Assembly (NCBI RefSeq): GCF_026262505.1
Contig: NC_067207.1
Coordinates: 4,286,252-4,350,251 of the forward strand
Source of the DNA: Trichomonas vaginalis G3
Lineage: Eukaryota; Parabasalia; Trichomonadida; Trichomonadidae
DNA length: 64,000 nt
Reading direction: 5' to 3'
The notes beneath the pieces are model-generated. The model saw only the letters and a program-made list of their open reading frames with translations, searched no databases and was not told the origin of the DNA. Both the position numbers and the translations under genes were made by a program. Shown in pieces: positions 44,601 to 54,300 of this stretch. The number at the start of each line of letters is the position of its first letter. Within the stretch, counting starts at the first letter, position 1.

Positions 44601-44671
44601 TAGAGAAGGCTGAAGCAAAATCCAAGCGAGCTTCAACAGTAATATCAGCTCGCCGATCAAAGCCAAAATAA
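41669..44671 (+). CDS. FAM184-like coiled-coil protein
   Basis: A 1000-residue protein that is coiled coil almost throughout (about residues 30-960). The N-terminus, VSKKIAQLTKVIFRLHTEG, closely matches the FAM184 family signature (MSKKIAQLTKVIYALNT in animals), and the following KRAQDKEIEEI...VQEFRDNLAK stretch fits the same domain. Animal FAM184A/B are poorly understood coiled-coil proteins; FAM184-like proteins are common in ciliated or flagellated eukaryotes, so a cytoskeletal or axonemal role is plausible but is inference. The C-terminus (SLPPLSEAIEKAEAKSKRAS) is basic and disordered. The frame is intact. Confidence 0.85.
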   Translation: MQAIDPNWQYNVSKKIAQLTKVIFRLHTEGIDRRDSIAKLKRAQDKEIEEIRNVVDQRVQEFRDNLAKEYEETQKETKDKYEEMYNTVKSQYESETKKLQEKAASISSITKEQIEVLQKQIKNLTDQLEYQRTNFKQSLTQARDHFSDTVEELKQKHQQELENVITESNLKYNKLVVESAKKEDELRAQMSAADKELEAKKVQELVNQVSKLKTTNLELDNNLRATEQEKNKLAKSNKQLQEKLSKLEENVSKYKDSLKSQAADKEEIENLKNKIRAEQSKYSTDTQSLKQQLEDTIQKFRQEISEREDSSNKMKALLESDIKKLQEQLKDSSSQSNEEHKKIIKNLTDEIDRLQNKMSFMEAESHKTEADLRSMIVDLKSQLRDVASINEKAIEAERTQSSNSIAIIMKSHAAEVQELKDQIEALNRDSKIAMDNANLKFKDEKDGYMAQISQLNSTITQLKSEYERKISKLEKEKEKETKSIYENSENSKNSLIKAYERRLKALEDQLALEKEQMKVMQETQLKQLDEKYTLSIRLNNEKLKKEFEAEKTDSLSQQRDNYEHDIKELKDQIENLQHTNGFLEEQIGQQMHDYEEKLLTLKSQIKKLQDEKNRMEKDFKMSMDEKDVILKGQREENNSEFNEKLVEIEKQHTEEILNLKKEFSKSMSLRQNEFSQKSKDYETKIKELQDNIDALHKQMDDMHKKHFDEMTAAEKKFTDLQETMSAVEANMQQSSKDQIKLLQLEIDDLKKKYQFNESHQNKEIDKLILQIQQNKVEHEKKYLSMEQQFDLTKNELELQKNTQISLLKSEHEVKIGEMQKKINDLELSHKNEIDNLNKEHENKLNEIDDQRKEELKKLLDEFDEIEDGYKTDIGKLNEELEKTKKENSDLLKKLDLMGSTIADQQKIKELEKRVFESNDMVAKLFNELKHYQQEFANREQAYNKIFNTKPQVGVLNVLEKRMKRDTLDRSLPPLSEAIEKAEAKSKRASTVISARRSKPK

Positions 44672-45104
44672 GCGATTATTTAGATTTGTTATTTTGTTTG
44701 TTAGTTAAATATTATTGTAATGTATACTATTACGGAAAATAATACGTAATTTTTAATACACACGTTATAATTATTGGTTTTATCGATCGTAAGAATTTTA
44801 CAGGTTTCGAATTTTTTGTTGCTAATCGCTAATACATTGATCATAACTCGTTATGTGCAATCATAATCCAAAAGAATATAAGAAATTTACAGGAGTGGGG
44901 GACAAACTCGCCCATTGTCACTTTTTCATTAACCTTAAACTTGTAATTTTCATTATTTTTAATTAACCTTATTTCTTTCCCAATTCCTGATTTATTTTAT
45001 TCACTTACTATTAAAAGTCACATTTTAATAAAATATAATAATTTATTTATAGCATTTTTTACTATACTGTAATAAAAAATTAATTATAATAAATTAAATG
45101 TTTA

Positions 45105-45420
45105 TTAAATCAAATGTTTTCTTTGCAATAATATTTTTAATGTTGAGTAAACAATGTTGGGATCAAGTGTATCATTTTTCAGACCTTTCTGAACAGCTTC
45201 AAGCATACTGATGCATTCGACTTTTTTAAATTGTGTCATTTCTTCGAAATCTCTTGTGACTTTTTTGATAACTTTAACACTTCTCTCTGAATCCAGACCT
45301 TTAATTTGCAACTTAATCAGGAATGAAGGAACAACACTGGAATATAACTCGATGACAAGTTCATCGAGTCGAAGATTTGGTTGTACACCACTTGTATGTG
45401 CCGGATACCATTGTGTCAAA
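45105..45420 (-). pseudogene. Coding fragment inside the small TIR element
   Basis: The minus strand has about 100 residues of protein-like sequence ending in LDPNIVYSTLKILLQRK. Upstream it runs into the 121-base tandem repeat, which repeats the codons for WYPAHTSGVQP, and there is no good ATG. It looks like the 3' end of a gene whose 5' part was replaced by repeat expansion, possibly a transposase tail. Family not recognised. Confidence 0.35.
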
Positions 45421-45703
45421 TTTTTTCTGAAATTAACTTTAAAAGTACTAAGTAAGATCATGAGATATAGCAATATATGTTTAAACCAACTTATATTTTG
45501 GTTGTACACCACTTGTATGTGCCGGATACCATTGTGTCAAATTTTTTCTGAAATTAACTTTAAAAGTACTAAGTAAGATCATGAGATATAGCAATATATG
45601 TTTAAACCAACTTATATTTTGGTTGTACACCACTTGTATGTGCCGGATACCATTGTGTCAAATTTTTTCTGAAATTAACTTTAAAAGTACTAAGTAAGAT
45701 CAT
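45379..45703. repeat. 121-bp tandem repeat, about 2.7 copies
   Basis: Units begin at GGTTGTACACCACTTGTATG (45379, 45500, 45621) and are essentially identical, implying recent expansion. The sequence is unrelated to the 121-base repeat in the transposon arms at 13521-13870. Confidence 0.9.
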
Positions 45704-45981
45704 TTATTTTTGCATAATATAATGCCAATATGGTTTCTTTTGATTTTATTTCATTTATAAGCAAATCAGATTTACCCAAAAACTCCACTCCATAAGCGTT
45801 CATTTGCTAAATTAAAAAGTGACAATGGGCTAGTCTGTCCCTTTCTCAATTTACAGTAAAATAAAATTTCACAGAAGAAAATCAAACATTCCGAGGAATG
45901 CTGTTGAAAAATATAACACAATTTAAGTACAATCAAACAAAAACACAAACAAACTAATATAATAATAGACAGATCAAAAAA

Positions 45982-47027
45982 TCATATCAAAGAAATTGTT
46001 TGGAATTGATAAAGGCTTCCTCCACGTTTCATCCTAGATAATGGTTGTTCTTTCTTGGATGTTAAAATATTTGGTTTGATGATTTTCTTCGAAGTCATCG
46101 AAATTAAAGGTAATAATGGCCTATTCCTTGGTCTTAATGCCATGAAAAAGTTAGCATCTTCATATGTAATGAAAGGAAGTGCTGCCCTCGCTCTCTTATG
46201 AATTCCAAAGTTCTCATCTATGTAATAATATCCAATTTGATCGGGACCTTGAGTTGGAACAGATGTACTATATATAGTAATGCACTTTCCTTGGAAGTCT
46301 TCTTTAATTGCATTGACTTTCTCATGACCACGAATTATAGCTGATAATCCATTATTTGATAAGAAGTCGAAAGCTGCGTAAGTTCCATATGTAATCGATT
46401 GACCTCTGAAGCCCTTTCCGAAACATGATATATCGGGAGTGTGTGCGAAGCTAACTTTTCGACTGATGTTATTGATGGTGATATACCACCGTGGACGCAA
46501 AAATATGTGTTGTTTACGACAGCGGCTATGGGCAAATAATCAAAGACAGAATTAAAGGATTCCCATAGATCTTCGCTGTGATAAAAATCTAAAACTTGCT
46601 GTTTGAAACCATAATTTGCATTTGTAGATCTACATTCATGATTTCCACGAAGTAAAACAATATGTTCGGGGTAAAGACAATATAATGAGAATAAAAGTGT
46701 GATAACTTCTACTGAGAACTCATTCCTATCTACATAATCACCGAGAAATACATATTTGGTCTTAGGTAGCATTCCATTCACAATAAAAGCTCTGATTAAT
46801 TCGCGTAAATTGCCGTGTATATCTCCAATCATTGCAACGGGTCCGGAAATATACTCCACTGCTCTCTTATTTGATAATCTATGTATGACCTCTGAATTCA
46901 ATTGTAAAAGTTCGTTCATTGGGAGTCTTGGAATAAGGACACTGTCTCCTAAATCAGTGATTGATTCTTCAGTTAGCATGAATACTTGATTGTAGGTACT
47001 AAGCACAAAGGTAGGTAATTCGCACAT
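45982..47027 (-). pseudogene. PP1/PPP-type Ser/Thr phosphatase, frameshifted and internally deleted
   Basis: From ATG 47027 (MCELPTFVLSTYNQVFML fits Trichomonas PP1-like N-termini) the first part carries GDIHGN, GDYVDRN and RGNHECR, the metal-binding motifs of PPP phosphatases, and then VHGGISPS. Just after it, near 46445, the frame changes; the downstream part in the second frame has FRGQSITYG...FLSNNGLSAIIRGHE and ends at 45982. Compared with PP1, about 20-30 residues between the HGG motif and the RG..YG segment are absent. The C-terminal tail after the GHE motif is also unusual. This copy is probably inactive. The two ATG/TTG codons further upstream (47099, 47102) are less likely starts. 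Confidence 0.8.
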
Positions 47028-47099
47028 TGAAAAAATACTAATTGAATTTATTAATTTGAGAATTAAATTTAGTATAGTTAATAGTAATATAGAATTCAT

Positions 47100-48121
47100 C
47101 AATATTTTATGTGACTGTAAAATTGAGATGATATATTGAATAATTAAATAGACTGAATTAATTTTTAGATAGTTTTGTACAGCGATGCATGAACTACATA
47201 GTTGAAATAATTTTCATAATTTTAATAAAACCGGAAAATATTTTATTGATAATTATAAGACAAATATGTGTATATTGTAAATTTTCTTAAATGAAAATTG
47301 AATGGAATATTTATTGAAAAGTTTGAAAGAATACTTTTTAACGAAATAAGATGCTTAAATAAATATTTTTAGTATTTATTCGATAATTTTGTTTTCTATC
47401 TACCTTCCTTCTGAATTTTTTTTTAACTAAAATTATTTTAAAAATATTATATATATCGAATTTTGCTTTATTATCTCAATCAAAATTTTGTGAATATTAC
47501 AGCGTTTTAACTTTTCAATGAGTATTATCAAAATTGCAGTTAGATTTTCTTCTCAAAATCTTATATGGTATTCAAAATGTTTTTAATATATTACCATTAA
47601 GTTTGATATATTTCACGAATGTAAAAATTTAAATGTAATTCAAATTTTCAGATAATATACAATTTCACTGATTATAAATAAGCTCATACATTAAAATAAT
47701 TCTTAATAACTGTTAAAAGCTATCAATGTCCGTTATTATGATCAATTTGAAATATCTGAATCAATTTCGAACAAAAAATTCGAAATCTGTCATGCTTAGA
47801 AAAGAACTTAAAATCACGGCTATTTACACTATCTGATATCTTACTAAAAATCGATTTACTCAAAAGATATCTTGATTTTTATGAATTGCAATTCTTGAAA
47901 GGCAATTAAGCACGAATTTAGTCGTGCAATTGCATAATATAAGTTCACGCAAACTAAATGAAGAGAGATAAGCACAGAATCGCTAATTCATCTGAATCAA
48001 TATATTTTCAATCAATATAATTTTAATTTATGCCGTTAAGTAGTTAATTAATATGTTTTCTAACTAAATTTATAAGTTATGGAAGATTATCTATTTATTT
48101 TTTTATTTGGTCAAATTCAAT
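47100..48121. other. Long intergenic region, no gene seen
   Basis: About 1 kb of very AT-rich DNA between the broken phosphatase and the small secreted-type gene, which are divergent. No RNA gene, repeat or initiator recognised. Confidence 0.5.
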
Positions 48122-48700
48122 ATGATTTTATTCATATTAGCAACAATTAAATTAGACTATAATCTTATCACTTTATTTCATAATACCACAGCACCCAGGC
48201 GGGCTGAACAAGAATCATTAAGAAATACTTCGATTGCAATGAATGGACATTTATATAAATGTTACTTAAGAAATAGAAAATCAGGTCCTAGCTTGGATGA
48301 AATATTTGATGCCGAAAACCTACTTTATAACGAATATAGTGGAAAAGAAACAGTTCATCATTTTTCATTATCAGAATACTCAATTAATTTAAGGCATTTT
48401 AATAATGTCGCCGAAGTTTCTTCTGAAAAATTTGTTCAAGTTCTCGGTAAATACAATAAAGAGCATTTTGAACTTGATAATAACACATTACTTACAACAT
48501 GGAATGCTACAGATACGTCTAACAATAGGAAGATAAATATTAAATACGGATGCGATCCATCTCTTTCAGATAAAGGCGCAATTACAAATTATTATTCGAG
48601 TGATCGAAATATTAATATCACTTTCTCCACTCCATTACTATGTAATTTCCAACTGTTTACACTCCCTAATGTTACTTATAATGATTGCTTCATTTTTTAA
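48122..48700 (+). CDS. Small secreted-type protein, possibly MRH-like
   Basis: A 192-residue protein from ATG 48122 (the upstream TTG is not a likely start). The N-terminus MILFILATIKLDYNLITLF is hydrophobic and could act as a signal peptide or anchor. Several N-x-T/S sites (NTT, NTS, NAT, NIT, NVT) suggest a secretory route. The C-terminal half, with INIKYGCDP...AITNYYSS and ITFSTPLLC, resembles the end of mannose-6-phosphate receptor homology (MRH) domains, which bind N-glycans in the ER; this is a weak resemblance by eye. It may also be a fragment of a larger protein. Confidence 0.5.
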   Translation: MILFILATIKLDYNLITLFHNTTAPRRAEQESLRNTSIAMNGHLYKCYLRNRKSGPSLDEIFDAENLLYNEYSGKETVHHFSLSEYSINLRHFNNVAEVSSEKFVQVLGKYNKEHFELDNNTLLTTWNATDTSNNRKINIKYGCDPSLSDKGAITNYYSSDRNINITFSTPLLCNFQLFTLPNVTYNDCFIF

Positions 48701-48923
48701 AATTTTATCTAGAAATTCAAAATATTTCTTAGATTAACTAATACAAAATCTATCTTATTCATTTAATTTTATCTTGTATTAATAAATAGTGTAATTTTAA
48801 CTAAAGATTCTTAATTTATATAAACTTGTCTAAATAAGCTATTTATCTAATCGATGTTAATGGTATAATTTATAAATGAGCCTGAAAAAATGCCTTAATT
48901 TTGATAATTTTTAATATAAATGT

Positions 48924-50950
48924 TTATTTATGAAGTAATTTGTCAACTATACCTTCCCAGTCAATATCTTTGTTCTGTGTCATCAAGAACTTGAAAGCCT
49001 TCTTGATGATTAATGAGAATTCGATCATATTGTTTTCAAAATGTGTTTTAATGAAAACAATTGCAGCAATTGTTGAAACTATTATGTGACCGTATGCAGC
49101 TTCAATATCTGCATCAACTCCTTCAAAATCAGTCCAAGAGCCATTAACTTTTTGGTCTTTAATCTTATCATATAGCATTTCATCAATTGAGTAAACTGGG
49201 TCGTAATCTTTATGTGAACTACTTTTGTGGTCGATATTAGTATAAACTGGTTTGCCTGTGAATTCATCAATGTAGTATTTCTTTGCATACCCATGTTTTC
49301 CACATTTAGAAGTAAAGTATTTTCTTGCTCTTTGTTCATATTTAAAGAAATCAACGCCAATAAATGACGTAAATTTAGAAAGTATAGATGCTTTGAGAGA
49401 AAGCTCAATGATTTTGTTCTTTATATCTGGTTCATTTTTATATAAATACTGGGCTTCATAATCAGCAATAATACTTCTACTGAAAAGCTGCTTCATTCCC
49501 AAATTATCTTCAATCCTTGTCACTGGAATAACAATGTCGATTTGCTCGCCACATAAATTTCCACTAAGCAAAATATTTTCGGAGAAAGGTCCTTTGATCA
49601 TAAATGATTGAGATTTATTTGAAAATAGAAATGGAAATGGAGAAGGCCAGATTTCTTCAAATCCACTTTCACCTTGAATTGAAATGTCAGTTATTGATGG
49701 AGAAATTGCAGAGCTGAGCATTAAAATGACTTGTTCATTCATATTTTCTTCATCTGTGATCAAAGTATAGCTTCCTCCACTCTTATCTGCAACTCCTTTA
49801 ATGAGACCTGGATCCGCACCATCTCCTAATCCGATGCTAAAAATTCGTGTTTGGTTTCTATTCATCTGAGCTTCTGCACAAATTTTATCTGAATTTCTAT
49901 CTTCGCCATCAGTTAATAAGAATATTTGTTTTACAAAACCATCTTGTGGTTTTAATCCGAAAACGAAATTTAACGTTTTCAAAATATCAGTTCCTTTATA
50001 ATCGGCATCAATATGGCTGATTTTTTCCATTGCTTCATGAACATTATCATCATTGTAATCGCATGGTTCCATAACAATTTCATATGAATCATCGAACTTG
50101 ATTATAGAAAATCTACAATTCATTGGAAGAGATTGAATGAAAAGTTTCATGCATTATTTTGCATTTTTAATTCTAGCGCCCAACATTGAGCCCGAGCAGT
50201 CAACAATGAAGTAAAACTCCGAATTAATGATCTCATCTCCTCTGAAAGAATAGTTTATTGAAGCTGCAATGTAGCCATCTGAATAAACTGCAATATTCTT
50301 ATCTTCATCTTTAATTTTTGTTTCTATTACAAAAGAATCTTTTTCCGGAAAGGTTTTTGTTTCAAATGTTGCATTATGAGGATCTTTGATTATAATATCT
50401 CCTTCTTCTGAGGCAATGATGTCTGCAATTTCCTTTGTTGTCTTTATTTTTAATGAAAAGAAAAATGAATCAGGTATGTCTGAATACGTAGTTGTAGCAA
50501 CTCCTTTTTGATAGCGGACAGCAATGGGAACTTAAAGAAGTAACTATTATCATTGATATCAGCTAAGAATGAAACTTTGAGCAAAACTTGAACGATTTTG
50601 CCTGAAGGTAGATTTCCTAAATGGAAAGGATTAAGTCCATTTCCAATGTTTTCGCCGAGAATTGCACGAAAACCATTTTTGGTAGCTTCATCAAATTCTT
50701 TTTGGGCTTCTTCAGAACTTCGAATTTTTGGTTTAATAGTGCATCCATCAACAATAAATGTAGCGTCAAATGTGCAGAAATGAAATTCATTTGGAAAACA
50801 ATAAACAATTTCGGCATTATCACCTGTCAAGTTGATCAATTCTTGAAGAATCGAAAAAGAAAGAAGTGTATCATACTGTTCACCTTCAATACTAACAGAA
50901 TTATATGTTAGTTGCTGATCTTTTCCTGGGATAGCAACTGTACCTATCAT
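48924..50950 (-). pseudogene. VIT and von Willebrand A domain protein, broken at two points
   Basis: From ATG 50950 the first about 140 residues match a VIT (inter-alpha-trypsin) domain: ATFIVDGCTIKPKIRSSEEA then FDEATKNGFRAILGE and NPFHLGNLPSGKIVQV. The frame shifts near 50530. The continuation carries FYFIVDCSGSM, the vWA metal-site (MIDAS) DxSxS motif, and then hits an in-frame TAA at about 50158. The same frame resumes (ATG 50150) with the rest of the vWA domain (IFLLTDGEDRNSD) and a long C-terminal region to 48924. Two lesions suggest a pseudogene unless they are assembly errors. Such proteins are usually cytosolic or secreted adhesion/scaffold types; the role here is unknown. Confidence 0.8.
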
Positions 50951-50960
50951 TTAAAAATAA

Positions 50961-50965
50961 AATGA
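50961..50965 (-). promoter_or_regulatory. Candidate initiator of the VIT/vWA gene
   Basis: TCATT on the minus strand fits TCAYW, with a predicted start at 50963, 13 bases before ATG 50950. Confidence 0.5.
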
Positions 50966-51384
50966 AAAAATTTGACATTGGTGCATCTCTTCTCAAAAAA
51001 ATTGTATGATATGCAAAAATTTGAACACAAATTTCAGAGATTTACAAATTGTTGAACTCCAAATTGAGATATTTATATTGTAAGACTTTGGCAAATAATC
51101 AATATTTTATTGTTAGCTGTAAATGATATATCATGCAACTCCTTCGATATTTGCTCCATGATGTCAAATATAATTGCAAAATATACATCAATTTCAAATA
51201 ATGAAAAAGAATTAATTGATCAAAATTATTTTGGAAAAATGATCAAAATCAAATCATTTGTATTGGTTCATTATAATACCAAAAGATTAAAAATGGTGTT
51301 CTTTATAATAAATAATATCTAATTTTATATATTTTATAATATAGACAAAAATAAAATATATAATATATTATAAAATAAACAAAA
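50966..51384. other. Intergenic, no gene seen
   Basis: About 420 bases of AT-rich DNA. A 70-codon plus-strand frame here (51110-51322) has biased composition and no family resemblance, so it is not called a gene. The stretch at 51300-51390 is nearly pure A/T. Confidence 0.45.
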
Positions 51385-54300
51385 TTAAAATGAACAATTA
51401 TCTAATACTTCTAATATGTTGGAAACATCACTTGGTAACGTAATATGGATCTCACTTGACAGATGAGATTTAATAAGCTTCGAGAAATCGGATTTGAGGC
51501 CTTGAACAGTCGAAATCTGTCTTTCTATTACTGGATCTTTGAATTCTTTGTCACTTTCGCTTTCAGAACTTGAATTTTCCGGAGTCATCACGGCGCTTGG
51601 TTCAAATTCATTATCTACAATGATAGAACCAATAACTTCTGCATCGTCGCTGTCCAGATGCGAAGAAGTCTGTATTTGGCGTGGTTTCCGATGAGTATAA
51701 GTTCTTTTCGGTTTTTGTTGGTTTTTAACGGTCTGGGAGACTTGTGCAGGCGTTGGACGAGGTGGAGGGGGTGGAGGAGTGGACGGAGGAGAAGGAGCTC
51801 TTCGATTATCCAAATTCATCTTGTGGAGAGCGTTTTGTATGGAAGGAGAGAGCTTAGAATTTTTGTTGATCTTCATCTTTGGCTCTGAAGTCTTCACGTG
51901 GGCTTTGCGAGGAAGATCAACTTCATTCGGATCAGCTCTGTTGAGTTTTTTTAGTTTTTCGATGTTCGGCAGCTTCAGGATCATTTTCATGACCTGTGGA
52001 GCTGACAAACCAAAGTATCCGGGTCCAGAAACCGAAATATTCTTGCAACAATTCAAGCCAAGCTGTCGTTTCCTGTTCTCTACAACGCGAATCGCATTTA
52101 GCCATGGATTGGATGGAACGTTTCCGTCGTAAAAAGTGTCTGGGTCGTCTTTGACTCTGACTCTGAAAATTGGCCTTTCTCCGCCATCAAGAATCATCGA
52201 CTGATACCAAACTCTTTTTTTCGGATCTGTTGGGGAGCTAAATAAGTGTTCGCTGAGGAATCCGACGGGATATGCGTATCTTTCGTTATGATAACCATCT
52301 CTGTCGTAAACAATCTCACCAAGGTTAACAATAACGAGACATGTACCGATATGCATTGGTAATCTTGGCTTTCCTGACTCGTCAAACAAATTATCATCTT
52401 CTTTTTCATTTTCATCGGTTTTTGTTTTGATTTTTAGCTGTTTCTGCTTTTGCAGTTCTTCTCTTAACACTTTTCGTGCTGCGGCAGACTTCGCCTTCCT
52501 CTGATGACCTTCTTTTACAACAGTTTGAATATTTTCTTCGCTTTGAATTTCTTTGGGTTCAGAATTTTCTAAGTGGTTCACAAAAACATGCATGGAAGTG
52601 GTATTTTCTCTTGCTTGCAAAATATGATCCAATGACAATGCTTTCATCATTAACGCGTGTAAAGTTTCTACACAAAATTTCTGAGGCATCATAAATTTCT
52701 GAACGATAGGATTTGTAATGGCCAATTGAAAACCATTTTCGAAGATGATTCTGGAAACTTCTCTTCTTTCTGTTGTCAATTTATTTTCTGCAAGACAAAT
52801 CTGAATTTCTGCCATAATTCTATCGGTTATGAAAATAGTTTTTGCGGCAGAAACGCAGAGTCTCTCCGGATAAGCTTCCTGGTTGACTTCCTGGAGATCC
52901 ATGAGAGCCTTGCACTCGTGAACAATCCTTTCCGCGTACTTGTAGTGGTCTTCTGGGTTTTTAACAGGTCCAAGTCTTTCGAAGAACAGATTTCGATTAA
53001 CAATACCAATATCTTCAAGCAACTCGATGATCCTTCTGTGTTCCTGGATATTAAGCTGCTCTAATGATCGTTTTGCCGTTGTATTATTAAAAGTTAAGTT
53101 ATATCCGCTCTGTCTTGACTTGAAATTGTTAAACATCGTCATGATTCTCTGTATAATCTGTCTTACACGCTCCGTTAAGTCATATGTATTCACGATTTCA
53201 TCTTCTCTGCTCTCTCTATTGAGGGATTTCCTTATATTTATGATCTGCTCGTTTGTTACTTCGCCTAAACCGAGTTCCCATGTGAGTTTCAGTAAAATTC
53301 TATCGTCGTGAACCGACCACTTTTCATTTACTGTTGGTTTGATATCTGGACAGCAAATATCATCTAATCCTGATGCAGTTGAACATAATTGATAAACATA
53401 TTCTGCTGTTTGAATTTTTGTCAAACGGTTTTTTGCATTGTGAGTAACCGTTTGTAGCAAAGAATCGTTTTTGTAGCGGTCGAAACCTAATTCGAAATTA
53501 TCAATTTTGTCTTTGATAAACCTTTCAACTGCAGGAAAAGTGACATTTTCTGCATTCAAACTTTTTATCATCCATTTACAGAAAATTTTAGCGACAGACA
53601 TGATCTCTCCTGATCGCATTTCGAGTTGGTATTCCTGTAAAAACTCTGGGCTGCGTGAAAAACCAAATTTCGTCAAAAAAACTATAAATGCACTTGTAAC
53701 TTTTCTTGTCCACGCTCCAAAGACTTTTTTATTGACTGGTTCGTGGTTATCATCTACATCTGAGTTATCTGTCTCATAAGATTCGTTTGATTCCTCTTCA
53801 TTATCTGAATCTGACGTCATGTCAACGAAATCAGTGCTCTGAGTCTTCTTTAGTCTTCTCTCTGGCATTATATCTGTTTCTGGGTTCTGTTCGGGTGTTT
53901 CTCCCAAATATTTCTTCCAAAAATTCGGATCATCGAAAATTTTTGTGTCTTCTTCTTTTTCTGTGATATTAAACTGAATTTTTGAGAATGACTGGCCAGA
54001 ACTTGGATCGTGAATGTGTTTTTCGGATCTTTCGATAATCGCGTTTATATCTTCGTCTTCGTTTATTTCGTTTGCATTTTCATCATCTTCAAAAGCATGG
54101 TATGCTCCTATTTTAATCATTTTTTCAAGTTCTTTCGCATCTTTGTGTTCTGTATCATTTTCCAAAATTGCTTTGTCCAAACCGAGTTTCTTTGATGCAG
54201 TATCGAACATTGACCTCTCATATGAGTTCTTCGTGATAAGTCTGTACATTTTGACCTCTTTTGTCTGTCCAATTCGATGACATCTCGCTGTTGCTTGAAT

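Larger units (their letters stand above)
44897..45841. mobile_element. Small TIR element, probably non-autonomous
   Basis: GGGGACAAACTCGCCCATTG with the following TCACTTTTT (44897-44925) pairs with the reverse complement at 45814-45841 with two mismatches in 28. The 945-bp interior holds a short minus-strand frame and a 121-base tandem repeat. No clear target-site duplication was found, so the superfamily is not assigned. No transposase motif was recognised. Confidence 0.6.

Noticed and set aside
46400-46500. Intron as explanation for the phosphatase frame change
   Set aside because: No GTAYGT donor or ACTAACACACAG acceptor, the strict trichomonad intron signals, is present at the break.
51110-51322. 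70-codon plus-strand frame upstream of the VIT/vWA gene
   Set aside because: Short, low-complexity and isolated, with no family similarity.
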